From the NCBI GenBank assembly GCA_951812625.1, contig CATOSP010000002.1:970880-1034879 (forward strand): DNA of 64,000 nucleotides, given 5' to 3'. Positions 1 through 9,518 of the stretch are shown here, piece by piece; position 1 is the first letter of the stretch, and every line of letters starts with the position of its first letter. The notes beneath the pieces were generated by a model. The model did not search any database. It had not been told where the DNA came from and was given only the letters and a program-made list of their open reading frames with translations. The position numbers and the translations under genes are program-made. The stretch is from an uncultured Dehalococcoidia bacterium (lineage in GTDB: Bacteria > Chloroflexota > Dehalococcoidia > Lucifugimonadales > UBA3495).

Positions 1-319
1 CGAGCACTGGGAAGAACACCAGCAGCTTCGCCCCGTCCGCAGACGCCCGGAACCCGTGCTCCACACCGGGAGGCACCACCAGGGTATGGTTACTCCCTAC
101 AGTGTGAGAAGATCCGTCGAGAGTCACTTCCAGGCTTCCCTCCAGGATTACGATTAGCTCATCCATTGTATGCGTGTGGAGTGGCGCACCCGCCCCGGCT
201 TCGACGAGATTGACGCTCAGGGTGCTGGTAACCCCCTGGTCATGCCCAGCGATGTCCCACTTCCTGTACCTGGGTCGCCAGGGAGTCTCGAGGGCCCGAT
301 CGTGATCGACTATGGGCAT
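1..319 (-). CDS. cupin-domain protein (3' end truncated by window edge)
   Basis: Minus-strand reading from ATG at 319: MPIVDHDRALETPWRPRYRKWDIAGHDQGVTSTLSVNLVEAGAGAPLHTHTMDELIVILEGSLEVTLDG...VVPPGVEHGFRA; cupin motif with HTHTMDE. Confidence 0.75.
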   Translation of the reverse strand, partial: MPIVDHDRALETPWRPRYRKWDIAGHDQGVTSTLSVNLVEAGAGAPLHTHTMDELIVILEGSLEVTLDGSSHTVGSNHTLVVPPGVEHGFRASADGAKLLVFFPVL

Positions 320-622
320 AAGGACGCTCCTTCCGGGGAGATGTTGTAGGTCGGTGATCGGATGTTACGCGCATTCTACGCTACTTTCCACCAGACGTGT
401 CCCCTGCAATCCTTGTATACGGGTAGATGAAGCGGAGACGCCACTCTTGTCCACTTGCATGGGAGCAGGTTATCCTTGTCCCGGGTCCGATGACCGAAAT
501 GTAAACTCGGCGAAGCTGGGTAATTTGCAATGGTAATACTAGCAATTCAGCGTTGGCTGGCCGCATTGCAGAGCGGCAAGCCAACGCCGGACCAACAGCA
601 GGAACACCCTGGAGGGAGACAT

Positions 623-1000
623 ATGGATACGTCGAGGTTCAACGCGCTCACACCCCAGGAGCGGCAGATAATAGAGTTCAAGGGCACGGAGTACCCGTTC
701 ACTGGTGAATATGACAACTTCTATGAAGAGGGCACATACACCTGCCGCAGGTGTAACGCGGAATTGTACCGTTCAACGGACAAGTTCGATGCCCATTGCG
801 GCTGGCCGGCCTTCGACCAGGAAATACCCGGCGCGGTGAACCGTCTACCTGACCCTGACGGCTACCGCACCGAAATCGAGTGTGCGAGTTGTAGCGGCCA
901 CCTGGGTCATGTGTTCGTGGGAGAGTTCATGACCCCTACCAACACACGACACTGCGTCAATTCCCTGTCGATGCGCTTCGTTCCGGTGGAGAAGACCTAG
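623..1000 (+). CDS. msrB: peptide-methionine (R)-S-oxide reductase MsrB
   Basis: Two CxxC zinc motifs (CRRC, CASC), CGWPAF, GHLGHVF and catalytic RHCVNSLSMRF; ATG at 623 preceded by GGAGGGAG. Confidence 0.93.
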   Translation: MDTSRFNALTPQERQIIEFKGTEYPFTGEYDNFYEEGTYTCRRCNAELYRSTDKFDAHCGWPAFDQEIPGAVNRLPDPDGYRTEIECASCSGHLGHVFVGEFMTPTNTRHCVNSLSMRFVPVEKT

Positions 1001-1163
1001 GGTCCGGACTTGCACTTGGCTGCGGGCTGAGTTAGGGTCTACGCTACCGGTCCGGACGACTTCAGATCCGGTTCGGGTGGCGGGCCTTGGAATTTAAGCT
1101 GGTGATTCCCGGAATCGGGTCCGGTTTACTGTCAGTCCTCCAGCAGACCAATGTCCAGTTGCT

Positions 1164-2996
1164 CTATAGGACTGATGGAGGTTCGCAAGCCTCCCGGAGC
1201 CAATCGCGGTCTCCGTCCTCCAGCATCGGGCTTATGGCTTCCCACACTTCCTGGTGATAACCCTCCAGCCAGCCCCGTTCCTCAGGCGTTAGCCTGTCCC
1301 AGTCAATCAGGTCTTTGTCGAATGGAATCAAGGTCAGTGGATCGAAGCGCATCCACTTACGTCCGTCTGGATGCCCCGGCATTTCGTCGTCGGGCGCAAC
1401 TACGTACAGATTCTCGAGGCGCACGCCACCCCATCCTGCTTCGTAGTAGCCCGGCTCGTTCGACACGATCATGCCCACCTTGAACGTCTCATCCCCGCTG
1501 CGGGCGGTGATGCTCTGGGGTCCCTCATGAACGTTCAGGAAGGCCCCCACACCGTGGCCAGTGCCGTGACCGTAGTCAAGCCCCGCGTTCCACAGGTGAC
1601 TCCTGGCAAGGGCATCCAGGGCGACTCCGCCCGTGCCTTCCGGGAACTTTTGCATCGCCAGGTTGATGTGCCCCTTCAGCACCAAGGTATAGACTTCCTT
1701 CTGGCGCTCTGACGGCGTTCCAACTATGACGGTCCGGGTGTCGTCAGTGGTCCCGCCGAGCAACTGAACACCGGAATCCACGAGGAACAACTCCCCCTCT
1801 TGAAGGGGGACGTTTGGGCTGGCGTCGGCGTAGTGGATAATAGCACCGTTGCTACCCGCTGCGGCAATGGTCGTGAAGCTCAGGTCGTAGAAGCCCTCCT
1901 CGCTGGAATACTCCTCGTAGAGCATATCACTGTAGGCTTCTTCGCTGACCGTCTGACCAGACTTGATGGAGTCTTGCAACCTCCTGAAGCTGCGGATCTT
2001 GGCCGCGGCTGCATGGCGATGGGAGTTGCGGGAGGCGGCAACCTCCGTGTCATTCTTGATGGCCTTCAGCGCCACAGTAGGGTTGGCTCTCTCAAGGAGT
2101 TCCTGGTCGTCGTGCAACATCAGCCGTGTCCCCATAGTCGTGCCTCTGGGGTCCAGCCAAACCTTGCCTGAAGCCTCAGCTCCAATGCGCTTCATCGTTT
2201 CGAAGTAGGCTTCGTACGCTTCAAATTTGATCAGTCCCGACAAGCCATCGAGCACTTCCGATGGTGGGGTGGTGCGGGTGAAGCAAGTCGCTTGTTGGCC
2301 GTCAATCAGTAGATAACCCTCGAACACAGGATTGTAGGCAATGTCCGTACCCCGCAGGTTGGTGACCCAGGCAATTTCGTCTAGCTTGGTGAGTACTAGG
2401 ACGGTCGCGCCTGCCTCCTCCATCTCCTTGCGGATGCTTGCCAGCTTCTCTGCGACGCTACACCCGGTGAGATCGTCTCCCAGGGTGTAAATGGGATTGG
2501 CCGGGGGCAACGGTTGGTCTTCCCACACCGAGTCGACTAGGTTCTGTTCAATAGGGACCAGTTCAGAGTCAGGGGAGTTGAGCGCGGCCTTGTAAGCGGC
2601 ATGTGCCTGGGTGGAGACCACGAATGGGTCAAAACCCACCCTGATGCCCCCCCGCTCCTTCTCCATCTCGGTGAGCCACTGGCTCAGGGTCTTTTCTCCC
2701 GTAATCCCCAGCTTGTGGACGCGGATGCGGTCATGGTCCACCTCGTCGTCGGCCTGCAAGTGGTAGCGCGGGTCCACGAACAGATGGCTCTTGTCCGGGA
2801 AGACCAGCACGTCCCCCGCGGACCCCTTGAACCCGGTAATGGCCGTCCGGCGCCGGGTGTACTCGGGCACGTACTCATTGAGGTGAGCATCAGAGGACAG
2901 CACGAGGTAGGCGTCTACCCCCGCCTCCTCAATTCGCAGGCAAAGGTTGGTTAGCCGCTGGGTGGGTGTCTGCTTCTCTCCGGACATGGCAGTCAA
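1164..2996 (-). CDS. Xaa-Pro aminopeptidase (M24B family)
   Basis: 610 aa; creatinase N-terminal domain plus HYGHGTGHGVG, VSNEPGYYEAGWGGVRLENL. Confidence 0.9.
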   Translation of the reverse strand: MTAMSGEKQTPTQRLTNLCLRIEEAGVDAYLVLSSDAHLNEYVPEYTRRRTAITGFKGSAGDVLVFPDKSHLFVDPRYHLQADDEVDHDRIRVHKLGITGEKTLSQWLTEMEKERGGIRVGFDPFVVSTQAHAAYKAALNSPDSELVPIEQNLVDSVWEDQPLPPANPIYTLGDDLTGCSVAEKLASIRKEMEEAGATVLVLTKLDEIAWVTNLRGTDIAYNPVFEGYLLIDGQQATCFTRTTPPSEVLDGLSGLIKFEAYEAYFETMKRIGAEASGKVWLDPRGTTMGTRLMLHDDQELLERANPTVALKAIKNDTEVAASRNSHRHAAAAKIRSFRRLQDSIKSGQTVSEEAYSDMLYEEYSSEEGFYDLSFTTIAAAGSNGAIIHYADASPNVPLQEGELFLVDSGVQLLGGTTDDTRTVIVGTPSERQKEVYTLVLKGHINLAMQKFPEGTGGVALDALARSHLWNAGLDYGHGTGHGVGAFLNVHEGPQSITARSGDETFKVGMIVSNEPGYYEAGWGGVRLENLYVVAPDDEMPGHPDGRKWMRFDPLTLIPFDKDLIDWDRLTPEERGWLEGYHQEVWEAISPMLEDGDRDWLREACEPPSVL

Positions 2997-3053
2997 TACT
3001 CCTCTTTGGGCCTATGGTTTTACGTCCGTATGCCAGGGCGCAATCTCCAGGCT

Positions 3054-3956
3054 TTAGCGTGGACCGAAAGGCAATTCTGACATGAACTCATCCATCAAGC
3101 GGGCTAGTTCCTCCGGTCGGTGGTAGCCGATATCGTGGACCGTGTCCTCAATCCAACGGACCTGGCTACCCTCAATTGCCGCCTCAGCGGCCGCAACTCG
3201 CTCGCGTTTCTGGGCTGCCCGTTGGCTCTGCTCCTGCCCGGAACGAGGCCCGGCGGGAATGATGATGGTTGGGCAAGCAACTTTGGCGTAGAATCCGAAC
3301 GCCGGTCCCTCCCACATGGCCCGCATAACCTGTATGTGGTTCTCCGGGTGCAGGATGTCCTGGATTTGGCCGCCCCCATCCTCATAGACCATCGTTTGCA
3401 CAATGCGTTCAATCTGGTCGTTCCAACAGAAATGGAGTTGCTTGCGCAGGCGGTCCAGGAATTGCTCGCGTGTCCCCGATACGTCCCGCGGTCTGACCCT
3501 GGCCCTGACGATCTCCCAGGCTTCTTGAGATATTCTCGGGGCTGATGTTCCACCGTCGATTAGACCCAATCCAGACACCCGTTCCGGGAAGCGAGCCGCT
3601 ACGTTGAGGGCCACCGTCGCCCCCCACGAGTGGCCGAACACCGCGGCCCGCGTGACACCGAGATGGTCCATCAACCCCACCGCGTCCTCCGCCAGCGTCT
3701 GCCAGTCGTAACCGTTATATGCCTGTGTGGTCTGGCCGTGCCCCCTGGCGTCGGCGGCAAAGATTCGGTACTTGCTTCGTAGATGCACGGCCACCAATTC
3801 GTACCAGTGGGCCGAAGACGCCAGCCCGTGCATCAGCATCACCGGAGGGCCGTCGCCGCCCCAGTCCAGATAACGTACCTGGAGGTCTCCGATGGTGGTC
3901 CAATTCTCTACAGGGCCCATTTCTGCAGGTGGCGTCAAATGAACTTCCTTCAACAT
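3054..3956 (-). CDS. alpha/beta hydrolase
   Basis: VMLMHGLASSAHWY, GHSWGATVAL nucleophile elbow, C-terminal HDIGYHRPEE. Confidence 0.85.
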   Translation of the reverse strand: MLKEVHLTPPAEMGPVENWTTIGDLQVRYLDWGGDGPPVMLMHGLASSAHWYELVAVHLRSKYRIFAADARGHGQTTQAYNGYDWQTLAEDAVGLMDHLGVTRAAVFGHSWGATVALNVAARFPERVSGLGLIDGGTSAPRISQEAWEIVRARVRPRDVSGTREQFLDRLRKQLHFCWNDQIERIVQTMVYEDGGGQIQDILHPENHIQVMRAMWEGPAFGFYAKVACPTIIIPAGPRSGQEQSQRAAQKRERVAAAEAAIEGSQVRWIEDTVHDIGYHRPEELARLMDEFMSELPFGPR

Positions 3957-4178
3957 ACACGCGGGTCAGGAGTTTCTCGCTTATATCCTATTCATCAGAA
4001 CTCAATCGGGCAACCCCGGACCAAAACCATCGCCTCTATCGAGGTCAACTGGTCCGGTTGATCATACTCAAACTTGGTCATGTTGGATATTTGACACCCG
4101 GAATGCTGAAGGATACGCTTCCGGCACCTTCAGTTCTATGTCCACCATTCGTCCTAATCGCAAGCCGAGGAACGTGAA

Positions 4179-5993
4179 ATGGCTTACGACATCGAGCAAT
4201 ACCTGAACGTCCGCTCCGCATCCGCACCGTCGTTCAGCCCCGACGGAAAGCAGATCGCGTTCCTGAGCAATATCACCGGGGTCCCCTTGCCCTGGTTGGT
4301 CCCTGAGTCCGGTGGCTGGCCCAATCCTGTCAGTCTGGCCACCGAGAGAACTGGGCAGGTGGTATTCTGCCCTGCGGGACGTCGCATTGCATTCGACCGG
4401 GACCGCGGCGGCGACGAGCACTGGCAGATCCTGGTGTCCGATTGGGATGGTGGAAACCTCCAACCCTGCACCTCCGAACCTGCTGTGTCCCACAGGTTCG
4501 GGCAGTGGTCGCCTGACGGGGATCGGCTCTCCTATTCTGCAAACTCGATAGAGCGTCATCGTTTCGACGTCTACATCAGGCGTCTCGACGCTCCCGCGCC
4601 GGAGTTGGTTTACTCGGGTGATGAGTCCAGTGAGCCGGTGGCATGGACACCCGACGGGAAGCGGCTGGTAGTGCGCGAGGGTGCGCACACTGAGAGCGTC
4701 GACCTGCACCTGGTTGACGTCGAGTCCGGGGAGTCGAGACATCTGACTCCCCACGACGGCGACGCTGCATATTATCCGGTAGGCTTCTCCTCAGATGGCC
4801 GTACCTTGTTCCTGCGCACCGATGAAGGTCAAGAATTCCTGGGACTGGCGAAATTGGAACTGTACGGGATGCCTGACCAACCCAGCCTGAAGTTCATGCT
4901 GGTCACCGACTGGGACGTCGAGAGTGCCGCGCTGTCACCCAACCGGAAGTGGCTGGCCTACTCCCGGAACGTAGACGGAGCATCCCGGATCACATTGCGC
5001 GATCTCCAGTCCTCTGACGAGCGACACATAAACGAGCTTCCCTTGGGTGTCATATCTGGCCTCACCTGGGCACCCCACGGACGCAAGTTCGCATTTGCCC
5101 TCAACAGTTCACAAGCCACGTCCGACGTATGGACCTACGACTTGCGGCAAAGGCAGTTACAGCAGGTCACCAACTCACCCTGGGTCGGGATGACTGACGA
5201 TGCGTTGGTTGAACCCCAGGTTGTCCGGGTAAAGGCGCAGGATGGGGTGGAAGTCCCGTGCCTCCTCTATGCCCCCAAACTTGCGAGGCCCGATGGCAAC
5301 AATGCTGCTATCGTCCAGGTCCACGGCGGACCATCAGCGCAGACCCGTCAGGGATTCGAGCCGGTGCTCCAGTATTTCGCAAGCCGGGGTTACGTGGTAC
5401 TGGCCACCAATGTCCGTGGCAGCACAGGATACGGCCGCACCTACAATCATTTGGACGACGTGCGGAAGCGAATGGACAGCGTTGCCGACCTCGAGGCTGC
5501 CAACTCGTGGCTCCGCACATCCGGATGGGCACACCCGGGCCGCATCGCCGTCATGGGACCTTCATACGGTGGGTTCATGGTTCTGTCGGCATTGACGATC
5601 CACCCGGACTCATGGGCGGCCGGCGTCAACGAGAGGGGAGTCGCCGACTTCATCATGCACCTGGAGCGTACGGAACCACAGGGCCGCCGGTTGAGGGAGA
5701 TTGAGTACGGGACCATCGAGGAAGACGGCGATTTCCTCCGGTCCATTTCCCCGATTAACCATCTGGAGAAGATTCGGGTTCCGATGGTAGTGGTACACGG
5801 CGCAAATGACCCGAGGGTGTCCATCAGCGTCGCTGAGGCCCTTGTGGCGCAGCTTCGGGAGTATAATGTTCCTGTCGAATATCTCCGCTTTGAGGATGAG
5901 GGGCATGGCTTGGTGCGGCTGGCCAACCGGCTTCGCGCCTATCCCGCCATCGCCGATTTTCTGGACAAACACCTGCAAGGAGCTGATCCATGA
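4179..5993 (+). CDS. S9 family (prolyl oligopeptidase-type) peptidase
   Basis: WD40-like beta propeller then VHGGPSAQ, GPSYGGFM, VVHGANDPRV, DEGHGL. Confidence 0.92.
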   Translation: MAYDIEQYLNVRSASAPSFSPDGKQIAFLSNITGVPLPWLVPESGGWPNPVSLATERTGQVVFCPAGRRIAFDRDRGGDEHWQILVSDWDGGNLQPCTSEPAVSHRFGQWSPDGDRLSYSANSIERHRFDVYIRRLDAPAPELVYSGDESSEPVAWTPDGKRLVVREGAHTESVDLHLVDVESGESRHLTPHDGDAAYYPVGFSSDGRTLFLRTDEGQEFLGLAKLELYGMPDQPSLKFMLVTDWDVESAALSPNRKWLAYSRNVDGASRITLRDLQSSDERHINELPLGVISGLTWAPHGRKFAFALNSSQATSDVWTYDLRQRQLQQVTNSPWVGMTDDALVEPQVVRVKAQDGVEVPCLLYAPKLARPDGNNAAIVQVHGGPSAQTRQGFEPVLQYFASRGYVVLATNVRGSTGYGRTYNHLDDVRKRMDSVADLEAANSWLRTSGWAHPGRIAVMGPSYGGFMVLSALTIHPDSWAAGVNERGVADFIMHLERTEPQGRRLREIEYGTIEEDGDFLRSISPINHLEKIRVPMVVVHGANDPRVSISVAEALVAQLREYNVPVEYLRFEDEGHGLVRLANRLRAYPAIADFLDKHLQGADP

Positions 5994-6529
5994 ACGGAAC
6001 AGTCGCGTCGGTCAACCGAAGCGCAACTCACACCCTGATTAAGCCTAGCCAGGACAGGGTGCGGTTGCTGGAGGGGCTTGGGGTCGAGGGAGATGCCCAC
6101 GCCGGCAGGACGGTCAGGCACCGCTCACGGGTGTCACAGGACCCGAACCAACCAAATCTGCGGCAGGTACACTTGATCCACGCCGAGCTTTACGACGCGC
6201 TGAAGGACACAGGGTTCGACGTTGTCCACGGGCAGATGGGTGAGAACATAACCACCCGCGGCATTGACCTGCTGGGACTCCCCACCGGAGCGCGTCTCCA
6301 CATGAAGGACGCCGTCGTGGAAGTGACAGGGCTGCGGAATCCCTGCGGGCAACTCAACAAGGTCCAGCCTGGCTTACTGGATGCGGTGTTGGATCAGGAT
6401 GAGGACGGGAACCTGTTACGCAAGGCTGGCATCATGGGCGTCGTGACCTCCGGTGGTGAGGTGGCCCCCGGCGACCCTGTGGTGGTCGAGTTGCCGCCCG
6501 GACCTCATCATGCCCTCGAGCCTGTCTGA
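5990..6529 (+). CDS. MOSC domain-containing protein
   Basis: GLGVEGDAHAGRTVRHRSRV, LRQVHLIHAELYD, GENITTRGIDLLGLP, TGLRNPCGQLN; ATGA overlap with upstream gene. Confidence 0.88.
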   Translation: MNGTVASVNRSATHTLIKPSQDRVRLLEGLGVEGDAHAGRTVRHRSRVSQDPNQPNLRQVHLIHAELYDALKDTGFDVVHGQMGENITTRGIDLLGLPTGARLHMKDAVVEVTGLRNPCGQLNKVQPGLLDAVLDQDEDGNLLRKAGIMGVVTSGGEVAPGDPVVVELPPGPHHALEPV

Positions 6530-6571
6530 CTGCCCCACACGTCGGACGGATGCAAATGCTGCGTCTCCTAA

Positions 6572-7982
6572 CACTACAGTTGCAGATCAAAAAGGCGGCG
6601 TTTGTAGTGGCATTGGCGGGCTTGGGCTTGGTGGCGACGTCTCCACCACGACCAGTACAGGATGAAATCGGGCGGTTGGTTTTCTGTCCATACCAGGCGT
6701 GTCAGCAGCCGTCGCACCTCGGGGACAGTCACGGGGATCAGCTCCTCACCGGGGCCGTAGCGGCCCCCTTTTCTCCCTGTTCCGCCGCCTGATTTCTGAT
6801 TACCGCCAGATAGGCGTGGGCCAGCATCGCCAGCGTGATGTGCCGGTACCAGCCATCCCACCGCCGCACCTCGTACTGGTCCAGGCCCACCTGACCCTTG
6901 GCCTCCTCAAAACATTCCTCTATGGTCCAGCGCCTCCCGGCGACCCTGACCAGTTCCTCCAAGGCCGTTCCCGACGGGCCATAACAGACGTAATAGGCCA
7001 GTTCCTCCGGGTTGGACACGCTACGGCGAGCCAGCAGCCAGTAGCCCTTGCCAGGTTCTCTCAGGGGCCGTATTTCCACCGCGGCCCAATCATAGACCCG
7101 GGGACCCTTGGCTCCATCGGCGTTGGCTGCACCTGACCCATTCCGATTCCTCAACCTGCGATGCCAGCCGGTCCGCCCTCACCTGCAGCGGTCCCCTGTC
7201 CGTCAAAGCCCACAGCTTCTCGTTGCTCTTTATGGCCATCACATGCGGAATCTCCTCACGCTCCAGCCACAACCGCAGGTTGCGGTCGCTCCCGTAGACC
7301 TCGTCCCCGGTAAACCAGGCGAAGGGAACACCCGATTCCAGCACCCGTTCCAGCATCAGCCGTGCCTGCTGCGGTTTGGTCCGAAAGCGGATGCTCTCCG
7401 GCACCCCGGCCTCACGCCGTCTTTCCCGGTCATCAGCCCACACCCGGGGCAGGTACAACTCCCGGTCCAGCAGCGTTCTCCCCTTGGCCGGCGCATAGGC
7501 CAGGAATACCCCGATCTGAGAGTTCCCGGTCCGCCCCGCCGTGCCGCTGTACTGGCGCTGCACCCCAACCGATTTCTCCCCTTTCTTGATGAATCCGGTC
7601 TCGTCCACCACCAGAACCGCATCTCCGTGGCCCAGATGCTCGATCACGTACTGCCTCAGATCATCCCGGACCAGGTCCGCGTCACAGACGTAACCAGACA
7701 GCAGGCGCTGCACCCCGTAGGGAGTGGAGTCGCCCGCTTGCTCCGCCAATTGCCAGCCGTTCTTGCGTTCCACCGGGCTGAGCAACCCCTTCAGATATTC
7801 CAGGGCCCACCTGCGCGGCTCCGGCCGCCGGAACCTGCCTGCGATACACTGGTGTACCCGCTCAATGCCATCGGCCCACCGGGCGACCTCCGCCACCTCA
7901 TCTCTCCCAACCACCACTACGACACCTCAACACTCCTTTGGTTCCCTGAAATTCTATCCCTTTTTGATCTGCAACTGTAGTA
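6572..7982 (-). mobile_element. IS701-family-like insertion sequence with TIRs and CTAA target duplication
   Basis: TIRs CACTACAGTTGCAGATCAAAAAGG (left) and TACTACAGTTGCAGATCAAAAAGG (right, reverse complement); flanking CTAA at 6568-6571 and 7983-7986 fits the YTAR target duplication of IS701 elements. Confidence 0.85.
6738..7917 (-). pseudogene. IS701-type DDE transposase, single frameshift near 7125
   Basis: ORF 7090-7917 (VLVVDETGFIKKGEKSVGVQRQYSGTAGRTGNSQIGVFLAY) continues in another frame as ORF 6738-7154 ([20 protein letters not shown]...[31 protein letters not shown]). Confidence 0.85.
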
Positions 7983-7986
7983 CTAA

Positions 7987-9167
7987 GGAACCTCTGAACA
8001 ATCGAAGGCCAGAGATATTTTCGAGTTATGCGGGCTTGCAGTGAGACTCTGGGCCCGCGAATTTGTCCCGTTTCGGGTTATTGTGACTCTGTCAGGCCCC
8101 TGCGTTCAAGGTAGTCCGAGCCAACCGGGCATAACCCCCTGGGTCAGCCAGCCATAAGGGTCTGAGCCCGTCTCAGGTTGGACAGTCCCGGCAGCAGTGC
8201 CAGTCGGTCCGTGTTCTTGGCCAAGCCCCGGTAGCGTACCTTGGCATAGCCGAACAATCTCTTCACGTCCAGGAAGGGGTGTTCCACCTTGGCCCGTATC
8301 GGCGCCTTGACTTTTCCGCCAGGGCTGCCGGGTTGTCCGGATCCAGCTTCTGCCGCTGGCCCGGCTTCATTGCCACCTGCCACTCCACCGTCAACCCCTG
8401 ATTCTCTGCCCGCTTCTGCCCACCAATGTACCCGGCATCCCCCCACACCTGCTTCTCCCCGCCGTGGAACAATCGATGGGCCTCGGTTGCGTCATACACG
8501 TTGGCCGACGTGGCGCTGAAGCTGTGCACCAGCCCCGTCTGGACGTCCGACCCGATGTGTAGCTTCATCCCGAAGTGGTATTGGTTCCCCTTCTTCACCT
8601 GGCGCATCTCCGGGTTCCGCTGCCCGGTCGAGTTCTTGGCGGAGGACGGTGCCTCAATGATGGTGGCGTCCACGATGGTTCCCTCCCGCAGTCGCACTCC
8701 CTGCTCCTCCAGATGGTCCTTGATCTCCGCAAACAGTCCCTGTCCCAGTTGGTGTTGCTCCAGCAGGTGGCGAAAGTGGAGGATGGTGCTCTCATTGGGT
8801 ATTGGCTCCGACAGCCGCAGGCCTGCAAAGCGCCGCACCGGCTCCGCCTCGTACAAGAGCCCTTCCATCGCCGGGCCGCTGAGGTTGTAGCAGAGTTGGA
8901 CGATGTGCACCCGCAGCATCACTGACAGAGTGCAAGGCCGACGGCCCCTCCCGGATTGTGGATAGTGGGGCCGGATGCGCTCCTCCAGATGTTGCCAGGG
9001 AATCAGAGAGTCCATTCGCTCCAGGAAGACTTCTCGACGTGTCCGCCGCCTTTTCTGCTGGTAGTCCAACTCGGCGAAGCTGGGTTGATCGATCATGATC
9101 ATCTTCCCCGGGCGTGCGTTGCTCTACCCTTCAATATGCCACCATCACGGAATTGTTCAGAGATTCC
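7987..9167 (-). mobile_element. IS5-family-like insertion sequence
   Basis: 16-bp ends GGAACCTCTGAACAAT (7987-8002) and GGAATCTCTGAACAAT (reverse complement of 9152-9167) flank an IS5-type transposase. Confidence 0.75.
8144..9102 (-). pseudogene. IS5-family transposase split over two frames
   Basis: ORF 8263-9102 (QPSFAELDYQQKRRRTRREVFLERMDSLIPW...GTIVDATIIEAPSS...WGDAGYIGGQKR) is completed in another frame by 8144-8446 (KVKAPIRAKVEHPFLDVKRLFGYAKVRYRGLAKNTDRL); switch at GCGGAAAAGTC. Confidence 0.85.
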
Positions 9168-9518
9168 CCCAAATACATCGATGGTCGCTACTCCGGCGCG
9201 GGAGATGGAGATTCCCCGCAGGACTTCATCCACTGATTCCATAAAAATTGAATGACGCGACCTCGTCGTAGCGGACCACGAAATCATGCTGGTCACTGGT
9301 ATCGCTGAGAAAGTAGAGGTGCTGGTCAGCGGTCGCTATCAAGCCGCCGTCGAGAGGCCTCCCATCACCTTCAGTCACATATTCCACATTTTCTATGCAA
9401 ATCAGTATTTCGTCAGGCGGCAGGCTAGTATTGTGTCAAAGCGGCATTGTCACGTAGTACACATTCTGGCCCTGGATGCTATCTTTTGGACTGAAGTTGT
9501 GTTGTGGGAGGGACATCC

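Noticed and set aside
4068-4754. 228-aa minus-strand ORF over the S9 peptidase start
   Set aside because: Overlaps the well-supported peptidase gene; composition looks like a shadow frame.
8144-8446. Stand-alone 100-aa ORF as an independent gene
   Set aside because: Its C-terminal half is the continuation of the IS5-type transposase in another frame; the N-terminal part is out-of-frame translation.
9230-9480. Minus-strand peptides NFSPKDSIQGQNVYYVTMPL* and NTSLPPDEILICIENVEYVTEGDGRPLDGGLIATADQHLYFLSDTSDQHDFVVRYDEVASFNFYGISG* as a gene, or as another TGA-recoded protein
   Set aside because: Looks protein-like, but the intervening TGA matches no redox motif, no start codon or family is recognisable, and it lies between two IS elements; most likely a gene remnant, not supported enough to annotate.
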